The notes beneath the pieces are model-generated. The model saw only the letters and a program-made list of their open reading frames with translations. It was not told the DNA's origin and did no database searches. From Capnocytophaga sp. (GTDB taxonomy: Bacteria > Bacteroidota > Bacteroidia > Flavobacteriales > Flavobacteriaceae): a stretch of 64,000 nucleotides of DNA. Location: positions 1-64,000 of the forward strand of contig JAUMUT010000002.1 of the NCBI GenBank assembly GCA_030530525.1. Reading direction: 5' to 3'. The position numbers and the translations under genes are program-made. Below are positions 24,686-34,166 of the stretch, piece after piece; the first letter of the stretch is position 1; the number at the start of each line of letters is the position of its first letter.

Positions 24686-26356
24686 ATGAAAAAATACATT
24701 TATATATTTCTTACAGCCACATTCTTTGTCGCTTGTAGCCAAAAAGAAGACCCTGTATATGAACAAAGTTATGTAGAACGAACCAATGCTACCATTACAG
24801 AATATTCTAAAATTTTAGAAGAAGCCTCCAATGGTTGGCTTTTAACGCTTTATCCTGGTTTAGAACAGCATTACGGCGGGTATAATTTCATTGTTTCCTT
24901 TGCCGAAGGGAAAATAACTGCCGTTTCGGAAGTGAATACAACAGAAGCCACTTCTGATTATTCTTTGATTTTTAATGAAAAAGTGATTCTCTCTTTTGAT
25001 ACTTTTAATCAAGTACTACATCACTTTGTAGAGCCGTCCTATTTGTTCCCACACGGGAAAGAAGGAGATAATCAATTTGAAATACAATCGTATGAAAATG
25101 AAGTATTTACACTAAAAGGAAAACGTTCCTATAATACGATGACCCTTTCCAAATTCACAGGAGATAAAGCTACTTTCCTTAGCAAAATGCAAGCCCGCTC
25201 TCAACAGATGAAAAGTGTAGGAATTACTCCTATCACCCTCAATGGAAAGCAAATAAGCCTTGTACTTCATCCTACATTGCGCCAGCTTACCATTAGCGAA
25301 GGGGATACTTCCTACCAAGAGGCGTTCATTTATACAGATAATGGAATAAAACTTTATGAACCCATTGAAATAGAAGGTACTACTTTTTCTGAATTTCATA
25401 TTTCGGAAGATAACCAAACCCTTTCTACGGCAGATGGCACTTTATCCACCGCTTTGGTATATACCTTACCATTTGATTTCAATACACGTTACCTTACGCT
25501 CAATCTTTCGGCAGATAATTGTAGTGCAAATTCCAAATTCTCAGAGCTTTATGAGCAATATAGAAATTTTACTTATAACAGAGCCAGTTATACTACCCAG
25601 CCTAGAATATCTTTCGGGTACAGAAATGAAACAGGTGTAACTTTTTCTTTATATCAAGGAGGAACAGCCCGATATACACTTGATTTTCTGCCTGTTGCTG
25701 GGCAAGCCAATCAGGTAAATGTAGTGGAAGGAATGCGAAGCCTTAACTGGAATGCTGCGAGCAATCTTTACCCTATAATAGATGCTTTTGTACAAAATGC
25801 ACCCTATGAGGTTACGGATATTAATGGTGATGGTTCGCAATATAGACTTACTAGCGTAAAAGATGATACCATTACTTTCCTGACAACTCCGCAAACAGCT
25901 ACTTTGCCTTATGATTTTACGACGCTTCGTTCTAATCTTCGTTTTGCTGAAAATTATGCAAGCCAAACACTGATTGATGCCTATACAGCGGTACAAACTT
26001 ACACCCGAACCGTAAGTGGTAGTACGGTTACAGATACCTTAGGGAATACCATTTACTTTGGGCTGAACCGCAATAATATAGGCTTCCATTTTTATTTGAC
26101 ACGCACAGGGCGTACAGGGCAGATTAATGCTATACGCAATATAGAACTCCTTCCCGTTCCCTGCGATGCTTCCCAAATGAATATGATAGACAAAGGGACG
26201 CTTTCAGCCAATACCAATTGGACAACTTTTAGCTATTTAGCTCCTCTGGTAAATATTTTTACTCAAAATGCACCTTATACTATGTATGATGATGGCTCAG
26301 GCTATGTACTTTGGACAAGCGTGAAAAATTCAGAAATTTGGTTCTATACCTATTAA
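24686..26356 (+). CDS. DUF4302-type lipoprotein
   Basis: Last gene of the operon, 556 residues. Lipobox FFVACS gives Cys 17. The opening (YVERTNATITEYSKILEEASNGWLLTLYPGLEQHYGGYNFIVSF) is the DUF4302 pattern, followed by beta-rich sequence. The second half contains repeats of similar form. The segments ending NAPYEVTD (about residue 376) and NAPYTMYD (about 535) each follow a WNAASNLYPIIDAFVQ- or WTTFSYLAPLVNIFTQ-like stretch, suggesting an internal duplication of about 160 residues. Function unknown. It starts 3 nt after the metallohydrolase gene and is followed by a strong terminator. A role as an accessory substrate-binding surface lipoprotein is inference from context. Confidence 0.8.
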   Translation: MKKYIYIFLTATFFVACSQKEDPVYEQSYVERTNATITEYSKILEEASNGWLLTLYPGLEQHYGGYNFIVSFAEGKITAVSEVNTTEATSDYSLIFNEKVILSFDTFNQVLHHFVEPSYLFPHGKEGDNQFEIQSYENEVFTLKGKRSYNTMTLSKFTGDKATFLSKMQARSQQMKSVGITPITLNGKQISLVLHPTLRQLTISEGDTSYQEAFIYTDNGIKLYEPIEIEGTTFSEFHISEDNQTLSTADGTLSTALVYTLPFDFNTRYLTLNLSADNCSANSKFSELYEQYRNFTYNRASYTTQPRISFGYRNETGVTFSLYQGGTARYTLDFLPVAGQANQVNVVEGMRSLNWNAASNLYPIIDAFVQNAPYEVTDINGDGSQYRLTSVKDDTITFLTTPQTATLPYDFTTLRSNLRFAENYASQTLIDAYTAVQTYTRTVSGSTVTDTLGNTIYFGLNRNNIGFHFYLTRTGRTGQINAIRNIELLPVPCDASQMNMIDKGTLSANTNWTTFSYLAPLVNIFTQNAPYTMYDDGSGYVLWTSVKNSEIWFYTY

Positions 26357-26362
26357 TAAAAT

Positions 26363-26392
26363 AAAAAGCTATCTCAAAAGGATAGCTTTTTT
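26363..26392. terminator. Terminator ending the SusCD operon
   Basis: AAAAAGCTATC (26363-26373) pairs perfectly with GATAGCTTTTT (26381-26391) around a 7-nt loop. It can also stop the convergent DUF302 gene. Confidence 0.88.
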
Positions 26393-26400
26393 ATTACTTA

Positions 26401-26847
26401 TTACTTTTCTAAGGAAGATTTTATTATAGAAATCATTACTTTATCTAAATTTTCAGGAATATTTGCCGTATTTTTTAGTTTATATTTCTTTTTAAAAGAA
26501 GAAATAGATTTATAACTAACAAAAATACCTGTTTTCTCTTCAAAAATTAATATTTTTAAAGGTAATTCTATGGCAATTTTTACATTTTCTTGCATTAATG
26601 GAGTTCCTTTTAACGGATTACCAACAATTAATAAAGTCGCTTTGGGCATAGACAAACCCGCTTCTTCTGCCAATTGAGAATGTTTTATTTCCGAGAAAAT
26701 AGTTATTTTCTTTTCTTCTAAAGAATTTTTTAACCGAGAAATAGTTTCTTCCAACGGAAAAGGGCTTTCTAATAAAACGTTTTCTTTGTTTTGTCCAAAA
26801 CTTAACATTTCTAAAAAAAATAAAAATAAAGTGAAGATTTTTTTCAT
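26401..26847 (-). CDS. Exported DUF302-family protein
   Basis: Protein of 148 residues with a signal peptide (MKKIFTLFLFFLEMLSFGQ). The mature part follows the DUF302 plan: LEETISRLKNSLEEKKITIFSEIKHSQLAEEAGLSMPKATLLIVGNPLKGTPLMQENVKIAIELPLKILIFE. DUF302 domains form small beta-alpha folds of unknown biochemical role, often in exported proteins. It starts 10 nt after the polA stop on the same strand and probably shares its transcript. A terminator follows. Confidence 0.85.
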   Translation of the reverse strand: MKKIFTLFLFFLEMLSFGQNKENVLLESPFPLEETISRLKNSLEEKKITIFSEIKHSQLAEEAGLSMPKATLLIVGNPLKGTPLMQENVKIAIELPLKILIFEEKTGIFVSYKSISSFKKKYKLKNTANIPENLDKVMISIIKSSLEK

Positions 26848-26857
26848 AAAATATTTT

Positions 26858-29647
26858 TTAATGAGCTTCTAACCAATTATTTCCTGTTCCCAAATCCACC
26901 ACCAACGGAACAGAAAACGTATATGCTTCTTCCATTGTTTGTTGAATTAATGGCGAAACTATTTCCAATTCATTTTTAGGGACATCAAAAATAAGTTCGT
27001 CGTGTACTTGCAAAAGCATTTTTGTTTTTAAATTTTTGGTTTTCAGTAATTTATCAATTTGTACCATTGCTATTTTTATAATATCGGCGGCACTTCCTTG
27101 TATGGGAGCATTTACTGCATTTCGTTCGGCAGCACCTCTAACTACCTGATTACGAGAGTTTATATCAGGCAAATAACGTCTTCTTCCCAAAATAGTTTCT
27201 ACATAGCCGTTTTCTCTTGCAAAATGAATTTGTTTATCCATAAATACCTTCAATTGAGGGTAAGTTTGGTAATACGTATCTATTAGCTCCTTGCTCTCCG
27301 AACGGCTAAGGTCGGTTTGGTTACTAAGCCCAAAGGCAGAAACGCCGTAAATAATACCAAAATTGACGGTTTTGGCGTGGCTTCGTTGCTCTCTGGTAAC
27401 CTCTTCCATAGGAACTTGAAACACTTTGGCAGCGGTTGAGCGGTGAATATCTTGGTTTTGCAAAAATGCTTCTATCATATTTTGTTCGCCACTAAGTGCC
27501 GCAATTACCCGAAGTTCTATTTGAGAATAATCGGCAGAAAGCAACGTATAATCCTCATTACGAGGTACAAACGCCTTTCGTATTTGTTGTCCGCGTTCGG
27601 TACGAATAGGAATATTTTGTAAATTTGGGTTGTTACTGCTCAACCTTCCCGTTGCCGTAACCGCTTGCATATAAGTGGTATGTACGCGCCCCGTTTCAGT
27701 ATTTACTTCTTTGGGCAAAGCATCAATATAAGTACTTTGTAGTTTTTGTAATTGTCTAAATTCTAATACATTAGCAACAATTTTATGTTTAGGAGCTAAT
27801 TCAGAAAGAATTTCTTCGGAGGTTGCATATTGCCCTGTTTTGGTTTTTTTAGGTTTTGTGATAAGTTTTAGTTTTTCAAATAAAATATCGCCCAATTGTT
27901 TGGGAGAAGCAAGGTTAAACGTTTCGCCAGCTTGCTCATATACCGCTTGTTGCAGGTGTAAAATATCTTTTTCAATTTCTTCGGAAAGAGATTTTAAAAA
28001 AGGAACATCAATACGTATGCCTTCCAATTCCATATCTGCAAGTACCTGAACCAGAGGAGATTCTACTTCCGTAAAAAGTTTTTCAGCATTGTATTCTTCT
28101 AATTGTTTAGCAAAAATATGTTTCAATTGTAGCGTAACATCGGTGTCTTCTACGGCATATTCTTTTTGTGCTTCGGCAGGAACTTGTCGCATAGAAAGTT
28201 GTCCTTTCCCTTTTTTCCCGATAAGAGTTTCTATGGAAATAGGCGAATAATGCAAGTAATTTTCAGAAAGAATATCCATATTATGCCTTCCGTCAGGATT
28301 TAGCAAATAATGCGCAATCATCGTATCAAACAGATTTCCAGATACTTGTATATTATATTTTGCTAAAACTTTAAGGTCATATTTAAGATTTTGTCCTATT
28401 TTGGTAATAGAAGAATTTTCAAAAAACGGACGTAAAATTTCTAAAAAATTTTGTGTAACTTCTTTATTTTCAGGGAATAAAATATAATATCCTTCGTGTT
28501 TTTTCCAAGAAAACGCTATTCCAACAAGTTCTGCTTCTAACTCATTTAAAGAGGTAGTTTCCGTATCAAAGCAAACTTTTTTTTGTTGTAAAAGATTAGC
28601 AACTAATTTTTTTATATCTTCTTCATTTTCAATAAGATAATAAGAGTGTTCAACATCTTTTATTGTTTGGTAAGGAGAAAGTTCAGGATTGTCAAACAAA
28701 GAAAGTTGAATATTTTCCGCAGGTGGTGGGTTAAACAAATCATATTCTGCCTTTGGTGTTTGTACTTTTGCGAAAGTTTTTTGCAACGTTCCGAGCATTG
28801 TTTTAAACTCTAATTCTTCAAAAACAGGAATAATTTCTTCCATTTTAGGAATAGAAAGTGCAAAATTCTCTTCGTGAAACTCCACAGGAACATCTAAAAT
28901 AATCCTTGCCAATCGCTTAGAGAGCAATCCTTTTTCGGCATTATTTTCTATATTTTCCCGAAGTTTTCCTTTTAGTTTATCTGTATTTTCTAAAAGATTT
29001 TCAATAGAACCAAATTCTTGTAATAATTTTTGAGCTGTTTTTTCGCCCACACCAGGAAATCCTGGGATATTATCCACCGCATCGCCCATCATTCCAAGTA
29101 AGTCAATAACTTGTTCAGGCGAATTTACTCCAAAATTTTGTTTTACTTCTTCAACGCCCCAAATTTCTACATCTTTGCCTCCACGAGCGGGTTTGTACAT
29201 AAAAATATTTTCAGAAACTAATTGCCCATAATCTTTATCGGGGGTTACCATAAAAGTTGTATATCCTTGTTTTTCCGCTTGTTTTGCCAATGTTCCGATA
29301 ATATCATCTGCTTCATAGCCTTCTTTTTCAATAATTGGAATTTGCATAGCATCTAATATTTTATGAATGTACGGAACGGCAATTCGGATAGCCTCAGGCG
29401 TTTCGTCTCTATTTGCCTTATATTCAGGATAAATAGCTCCTCTTTCTTGGCTTCCGCCTTTGTCAAAACATACCGCAAGATAGTTAGGATTTTCTTTTCG
29501 GATAACCTCTAAAAGCGAATTCATAAAGCCCATAATAGCCGAAGTATTTAGCCCTTTGGAGTTAATACGCGGATTTTTGATAAAAGCATAATAACCACGA
29601 AAAATAAGCGCATAAGCATCTAAAAGGAAAAGTCTTTTTTGGTCCAT
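26858..29647 (-). CDS. polA: DNA polymerase I
   Basis: Repair and Okazaki-fragment polymerase of 929 residues from ATG 29647. I rejected the longer frame to 29692 because its first 15 residues precede the family start MDQKRLFLLDAYALIFRGYYAF and run through a promoter-like CATCTTTG. The N-terminal 5'-nuclease is present (about 1-290, with GYEADDIIGTLA and GDAVDNIPGFPGVGEKTA). The proofreading domain is intact, with FDTETTSL near residue 360. The polymerase domain has DYSQIELRV near 705 and ILGRRRYLPDI. The DUF302 gene follows after 10 nt. Confidence 0.97.
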   Translation of the reverse strand: MDQKRLFLLDAYALIFRGYYAFIKNPRINSKGLNTSAIMGFMNSLLEVIRKENPNYLAVCFDKGGSQERGAIYPEYKANRDETPEAIRIAVPYIHKILDAMQIPIIEKEGYEADDIIGTLAKQAEKQGYTTFMVTPDKDYGQLVSENIFMYKPARGGKDVEIWGVEEVKQNFGVNSPEQVIDLLGMMGDAVDNIPGFPGVGEKTAQKLLQEFGSIENLLENTDKLKGKLRENIENNAEKGLLSKRLARIILDVPVEFHEENFALSIPKMEEIIPVFEELEFKTMLGTLQKTFAKVQTPKAEYDLFNPPPAENIQLSLFDNPELSPYQTIKDVEHSYYLIENEEDIKKLVANLLQQKKVCFDTETTSLNELEAELVGIAFSWKKHEGYYILFPENKEVTQNFLEILRPFFENSSITKIGQNLKYDLKVLAKYNIQVSGNLFDTMIAHYLLNPDGRHNMDILSENYLHYSPISIETLIGKKGKGQLSMRQVPAEAQKEYAVEDTDVTLQLKHIFAKQLEEYNAEKLFTEVESPLVQVLADMELEGIRIDVPFLKSLSEEIEKDILHLQQAVYEQAGETFNLASPKQLGDILFEKLKLITKPKKTKTGQYATSEEILSELAPKHKIVANVLEFRQLQKLQSTYIDALPKEVNTETGRVHTTYMQAVTATGRLSSNNPNLQNIPIRTERGQQIRKAFVPRNEDYTLLSADYSQIELRVIAALSGEQNMIEAFLQNQDIHRSTAAKVFQVPMEEVTREQRSHAKTVNFGIIYGVSAFGLSNQTDLSRSESKELIDTYYQTYPQLKVFMDKQIHFARENGYVETILGRRRYLPDINSRNQVVRGAAERNAVNAPIQGSAADIIKIAMVQIDKLLKTKNLKTKMLLQVHDELIFDVPKNELEIVSPLIQQTMEEAYTFSVPLVVDLGTGNNWLEAH

Positions 29648-29906
29648 TTTTTGAAAAATAAATTTTCTGCAAAGATGCATTTTTTTTGTCAATAAATAAT
29701 AAATTCTATTTTAATTTTTTTCTAATTAATTTTTATTTAAGGAGGAAAATATTTTGTAATAAATTAAAAATCAGTAAATTAAATTATTTTTATAGAAAAT
29801 TATTTTCATTAGAAGAAAAAAATGAGATAATAGAATTAATTTTCTGCTAAAATTTCGGAAACTTTCATTAAAAATAGTTACTTTTGCACTTTTAGAATTT
29901 TTACAG
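29648..29906. other. Divergent intergenic region between polA and ccsBA
   Basis: AT-rich, no gene seen. The minus strand has a near-consensus CATCTTTG (plus 29670-29677), 22 nt before polA. The plus strand has TACTTTTG (29879-29886), 20 nt before ccsBA. Confidence 0.5.
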
Positions 29907-32900
29907 ATGGCAAAGTCAATTATAAAATTTTTATTTTCTACTCGTTTAATGGCGGTTCTTTTCTTGGTGTTTGGAGCGTCATTAGGGATTGGTACTTTTA
30001 TAGAAACGTATTATAACACCGATACGGCAAAAATTTGGATTTATAACGCTTGGTGGTTTGAGCTGATTATGCTTCTTTTTGTGGTTAATTTTATCGGAAA
30101 TATAAAACGTTATAATTTGTTAAAAAAAGAAAATTGGGCGGTTTTTGTTCTGCACGCTTCTTGGATATTGATTATCGTTGGGGCAGGAATAACGCGTTAT
30201 ATCAGCGATGAGGGGAAAATGTCGCTCCGAGAAGGCGAAACAGCCAATTTTTATACTTCTGAAAAAACGTTTATTACCATTCAGGTAGATGGTATTCACG
30301 AAGGAAAAGCTTTGCGCAAAGCCTACCAAAAGAGTGTTTTGTATTCAGAATTTGCTAATAATTCTTTTCATTGGAAGTCGGATTTTAAAGGGAAAGATTT
30401 CCAAGTGAGTTATTCCAAATTTTATTCAGGAGCGAGAGAAGGTTTTGTTGTTGATAATCAAGGAGATAATTATTTGAAAATAGTAGAATCTTCCCAAGGT
30501 GGGCGAGAGGAACATTTCTTAAAAGAAGGCGAAGTACAACAGATTCATAATATCCTTTTTTCATTGAATAAGCCTACCATTGGAGCGATTAATTTGCAAA
30601 TTACCCCAGAGGGAAGTTATATTACTTCGCCTTTTGAAGGAACTTTTATGACAATGACCGACCAGCAACAACATCCTGTGGCTAAGGATAGTATGCAACC
30701 TTTGCAAATGCGTGCTTTGTATAATCTTGGAGGAATGCAATTCGTTCTGCCTGAGCCTGTTACGAAAGGAAAAATGGAAGTGGTTAAAATTCCTGAAAAA
30801 GAAAAATCGGCATCAGATGAAAACGCTGTTTTCCTAAAAATTTCATCAGGAAGTGAAACCAAAGAAATAGCTGTTTTAGGAAGACAAGATGTTATTAATC
30901 CGCCTACAAGCGTGAATGTCAATGGGTTAGATTTTTACATTAGTTATGGTTCTGTTCGTATGAATTTGCCTTTCCAAATAAAATTAGAAGACTTCATAGC
31001 AGATAAATATCCTGGCACTACCAATAGTTATTCCTCTTTTAAAAGTAAAGTAGTGGTTAGTAGCCCGCAAGAAACTTTCCCGTATGAAATTTATATGAAT
31101 AATATTCTTAATTATAAAGGTTATCGGTTTTTTCAAGCGAATTTTCACCCAGATGAGAAAGGCTCTGTACTTTCTGTAAATCACGATTTTTGGGGAACTT
31201 TGGTTACTTATATCGGTTATACCTTATTATATATAGGAATGGTGGCAAGTATGTTTTTCGGGAAAACACGTTTTGTTTCCTTAAGTAAAAAATTAAAAGA
31301 AATGCAACAAAAAAATAAGAATATAGTTACTATTTTAGCCATATTATTCTCATTTTCAGTATATTCTCAACATATAAAAGTACCAAGCCAGCAAGAGATA
31401 GATTCTATTTTGAAAGTGACAAAAGTAGGAGAGGAGCACGCAGACAAATTTGGGCATTTGGTAATACAAGATGATGACGGGCGAATGAAACCTATTAATA
31501 CTTTTGCGTCCGAATTACTCAGAAAAGTAAGTAAATCAGATACTTACAAAAGTATGAATGCCAATCAGGTGTTTTTATCAATGATGTTAAATCCGCAACT
31601 TTGGTATAGTGTAGATTTCTTTTATGTTAAAAAAGATAATGATAGTCTTCATAAAATATTGGAAGTAGATAAAGGGAAAAAATATGTAAAACCTTTAGAT
31701 TTTTTTGATAAAGACTTGAATTACAAACTGATACCTTATTTGCAAGAGGCTTATGCTACTAATACTCCCAATCAGTTTCAGAAAGAATTTAAAGAAGCAG
31801 ATATGAAAATGAATCTTCTTGACCGAGCCTTGTCAGGAAGTATTTTGCGTATTTTTCCATTAGAAAAAAGTGAAAATAATAAATGGATTTCTGCTCTTGA
31901 ATTTAGAGAAAACACTGCAATGGTAACGGATTCTCTTTATCCTAGTTTTATTAATAATATTTTAAGAATGTATGTTGCTTCTCTTAAAGAGGCTACACAA
32001 ACGCATAATTATGACCAAGCAGACGCTATTTTAGAGGTTTTGAAGAAAAACCAACAGCGTTACGGGAGTGATATAATGCCTTCCGAAAAGAAAATACAAG
32101 CCGAAATTATTTATAATAAATACGATGTTTTCAAGAAATTATTTTCTTGGTACTTGTATGTAGGTACTTTTATGTTTATTATCCTGATAATAAGAGTATT
32201 TAAAGAGAGAAAAGTGTTAAAAATATTATCAAATATTTGCAAATATTCTATTTTTGTACTTTTTTTATTACATACGGCAGGGCTTGTTTTTCGCTGGTAT
32301 ATTTCAGGGCACGCCCCGTGGAGTGATGCTTACGAAAGTATGATTTACGTGGCGTGGGCAACAATGGGAATAGGGCTTTGCTTTGCGCAACGTTCGCCTA
32401 TTAGCTTGGCTTCCACTACTTTTATAACTTCTATGATTTTGATGATAGCCCACTGGAATTGGTTAGACCCTTCCATCGGAACCCTTCAACCTGTACTAAA
32501 TAGTTATTGGCTGATGCTACACGTGGCGGTTATCGTGGGTAGTTATGGTCCATTTGCCTTAGGAATGATTTTAGGGGTTATTAACTTATTTTTAATTATT
32601 TTTACCAATCAAAAAAATATCAAAAAAATACGACCAATTATAAAAGAACTTTCTATTGTAAATGAATTATCGCTCACTGTGGGGCTTATTATGCTTACTA
32701 TCGGGAATTTTTTAGGTGCGCAATGGGCAAACGAAAGTTGGGGACGCTATTGGGGTTGGGACCCGAAAGAAACGTGGGCTTTGGTAAGTATTATGGTTTA
32801 TGCTTTTGTGGTGCATATGCGCATAGTACCTGGTCTTCGTGGTAGTTGGTCGTTCAATTTTATGAGTATAGCCTCTTTTGCAAGTATTATAATGACCTAT

Positions 32901-33050
32901 TTTGGAGTTAATTTTTACCTTTCAGGCTTGCATAGTTATGCCAGTGGCGAGAAGGTGATAACGCCAAATTTTGTATATTATGCCGTTGTTTTCGTAATTT
33001 TATTAGGTATAATTTCCTTTTTTAGATATAAGAAAGAATATAAAAAATAA
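29907..33050 (+). CDS. ccsBA: Fused ResB-CcsA cytochrome c biogenesis protein (System II heme lyase)
   Basis: Membrane protein of 1047 residues that exports heme and attaches it to apocytochrome c. The N-terminal half is ResB/CcsB-like: membrane segments near residues 10-28, 40-60, 74-92 and about 440-460 around a long periplasmic loop (VPKQ-type TIQVDGIH, YMNNILNYKGYRFFQANF). A second periplasmic region follows a hydrophobic segment near 470. The C-terminal part is CcsA, with several helices and the tryptophan-rich WWD heme motif ANESWGRYWGWDPKETWAL (near 938-956). Histidines in SGHAPWSDAYESM (near 800) and later loops are candidate heme ligands. The fusion is the rule in Bacteroidota and implies c-type cytochromes, consistent with ccoG in this window. 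Confidence 0.95.
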   Translation: MAKSIIKFLFSTRLMAVLFLVFGASLGIGTFIETYYNTDTAKIWIYNAWWFELIMLLFVVNFIGNIKRYNLLKKENWAVFVLHASWILIIVGAGITRYISDEGKMSLREGETANFYTSEKTFITIQVDGIHEGKALRKAYQKSVLYSEFANNSFHWKSDFKGKDFQVSYSKFYSGAREGFVVDNQGDNYLKIVESSQGGREEHFLKEGEVQQIHNILFSLNKPTIGAINLQITPEGSYITSPFEGTFMTMTDQQQHPVAKDSMQPLQMRALYNLGGMQFVLPEPVTKGKMEVVKIPEKEKSASDENAVFLKISSGSETKEIAVLGRQDVINPPTSVNVNGLDFYISYGSVRMNLPFQIKLEDFIADKYPGTTNSYSSFKSKVVVSSPQETFPYEIYMNNILNYKGYRFFQANFHPDEKGSVLSVNHDFWGTLVTYIGYTLLYIGMVASMFFGKTRFVSLSKKLKEMQQKNKNIVTILAILFSFSVYSQHIKVPSQQEIDSILKVTKVGEEHADKFGHLVIQDDDGRMKPINTFASELLRKVSKSDTYKSMNANQVFLSMMLNPQLWYSVDFFYVKKDNDSLHKILEVDKGKKYVKPLDFFDKDLNYKLIPYLQEAYATNTPNQFQKEFKEADMKMNLLDRALSGSILRIFPLEKSENNKWISALEFRENTAMVTDSLYPSFINNILRMYVASLKEATQTHNYDQADAILEVLKKNQQRYGSDIMPSEKKIQAEIIYNKYDVFKKLFSWYLYVGTFMFIILIIRVFKERKVLKILSNICKYSIFVLFLLHTAGLVFRWYISGHAPWSDAYESMIYVAWATMGIGLCFAQRSPISLASTTFITSMILMIAHWNWLDPSIGTLQPVLNSYWLMLHVAVIVGSYGPFALGMILGVINLFLIIFTNQKNIKKIRPIIKELSIVNELSLTVGLIMLTIGNFLGAQWANESWGRYWGWDPKETWALVSIMVYAFVVHMRIVPGLRGSWSFNFMSIASFASIIMTYFGVNFYLSGLHSYASGEKVITPNFVYYAVVFVILLGIISFFRYKKEYKK

Positions 33051-33082
33051 TTGTAATTATTTCATTATTAAAAATATATAAA

Positions 33083-33529
33083 ATGATACTTTCTAATTTA
33101 GCATATTCAGAACGTTATTATTCTCTTAATCCTGTGTTTGAAAAAGTGTTTAATTTTATAAAAAATAAAAATTGGCAAAATGCAGAATTAGGCAAAATAG
33201 AACTTGATGGAGAAAATATTTTTATAACCAATGCCCAGCCCGATGGTCTTTCCAAAGAAAATCAAGTTTTAGAATATCATAAAAAATATTTAGATATCCA
33301 TATTCTTTTGGAAGGAGAGGAAACAATTGGGTGGAAAAATTTGCCTGATTGTACCCAAGAAGAAAAGCCTTTTGACTCAGAAGCTGATTTTGGTACTTAT
33401 AAAGACCAGCCTACGGCATATATCACTCTCAAACCCAATGATTTTGCTATTATTTATCCCGAAGATGCCCACGCACCAATTATAGGAAATGGGAAAATAA
33501 AAAAATTAGTCGTAAAGATAAAAGTTTAA
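33083..33529 (+). CDS. YhcH/YjgK/YiaL-family protein
   Basis: Protein of 148 residues with the cupin-like fold of the YhcH/YjgK/YiaL (EbgC-like) family. The conserved HKKYLDIHILLEGEETIGW and DFAIIYPEDAHAP segments supply histidine and acidic residues for a metal. Relatives are linked to sialic acid or other sugar metabolism, or act as a subunit of evolved beta-galactosidase, but the specific activity cannot be told here. It begins 32 nt after ccsBA with no separate promoter box, so it may ride on that transcript, although no functional link is evident. Confidence 0.85.
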   Translation: MILSNLAYSERYYSLNPVFEKVFNFIKNKNWQNAELGKIELDGENIFITNAQPDGLSKENQVLEYHKKYLDIHILLEGEETIGWKNLPDCTQEEKPFDSEADFGTYKDQPTAYITLKPNDFAIIYPEDAHAPIIGNGKIKKLVVKIKV

Positions 33530-33566
33530 ATCATCAAGAAATATTTTTCTAAAAAGAAACAAAAAT

Positions 33567-33597
33567 TTGGTAGAATAAAAAAAAAGTACTATTTTTG
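33567..33597 (+). promoter_or_regulatory. Promoter of rplS
   Basis: TTG (33567-33569), 20 nt, then TATTTTTG (33590-33597): a close match to the Bacteroidota -33/-7 promoter. Confidence 0.75.
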
Positions 33598-33602
33598 CCC
33601 CC

Positions 33603-33665
33603 GTTTAAGTAACCTCTGGCGAAAGGCGTGAATGTTGCTTAGATTTAACTAAATTTAATTTTTTT
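33603..33665 (+). promoter_or_regulatory. Structured 5' leader of rplS, candidate L19 autoregulatory element
   Basis: A leader of about 62 nt between promoter and ATG, long for this genome. AAGTAAC (33607-33613) pairs with GTTGCTT (33634-33640), with one G-U. The enclosed 20-nt loop is G/C-rich for this region. An L19 leader RNA from flavobacteria has been described, as I recall; whether this is that motif needs a covariance search. Confidence 0.45.
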
Positions 33666-34016
33666 ATGGAGTCTTTATTAAAATACGTACAAGACAATTT
33701 TATTGCAAAAAAAGATTTTCCTGATTTTTCCGCAGGAGATACTATCACAGTGTATTATGAAATTAAAGAAGGCGACAAATCTCGTACGCAGTTCTTTAAA
33801 GGAGTAGTTATCCAACGAAGAGGTACAGGTGCTACCGAAACTTTTACCATTCGTAAAATGTCTGGCGATGTAGGGGTAGAGCGTATTTTCCCTATCAATA
33901 TGCCTGCTCTTCAAAAAATAGAAGTGAATAAGAGAGGTAAAGTACGTCGTGCTCGTATATTCTACTTCCGTGAATTGAGAGGTAAAAAAGCTCGTATTAA
34001 AGAATTAAGAAAATAA
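33666..34016 (+). CDS. rplS: 50S ribosomal protein L19
   Basis: Ribosomal protein L19, at the 30S-50S interface, 116 residues as expected. Recognised by [57 protein letters not shown] and the basic end [21 protein letters not shown]. Unlike many bacteria, rimM and trmD are not next to it; it is monocistronic with a strong promoter, a structured leader and a strong terminator, which points to regulation at its own leader. Confidence 0.97.
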   Translation: MESLLKYVQDNFIAKKDFPDFSAGDTITVYYEIKEGDKSRTQFFKGVVIQRRGTGATETFTIRKMSGDVGVERIFPINMPALQKIEVNKRGKVRRARIFYFRELRGKKARIKELRK

Positions 34017-34038
34017 TTTTTTATTTTTGAAAGATATA

Positions 34039-34077
34039 AAAGGAATCCTAAAACAATTTTAAGGATTCCTTTTTTTT
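34039..34077 (+). terminator. Terminator of rplS
   Basis: An 11-bp perfect stem, AAAGGAATCCT (34039-34049) with AGGATTCCTTT (34062-34072), runs into a T tract. Confidence 0.88.
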
Positions 34078-34117
34078 GTTAAAAAAATCTTTTTCTGCTT
34101 ATTTTTTTGAATATAAT

Positions 34118-34148
34118 TTGCATTTTTTATAGAAAAAAGATATTTTTG
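34118..34148 (+). promoter_or_regulatory. Promoter of the COG4389 membrane protein gene
   Basis: TTG (34118-34120), 20 nt, then TATTTTTG (34141-34148), with the ATG 18 nt later. Confidence 0.7.
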
Positions 34149-34166
34149 CATTCTTAATATTTTCAT

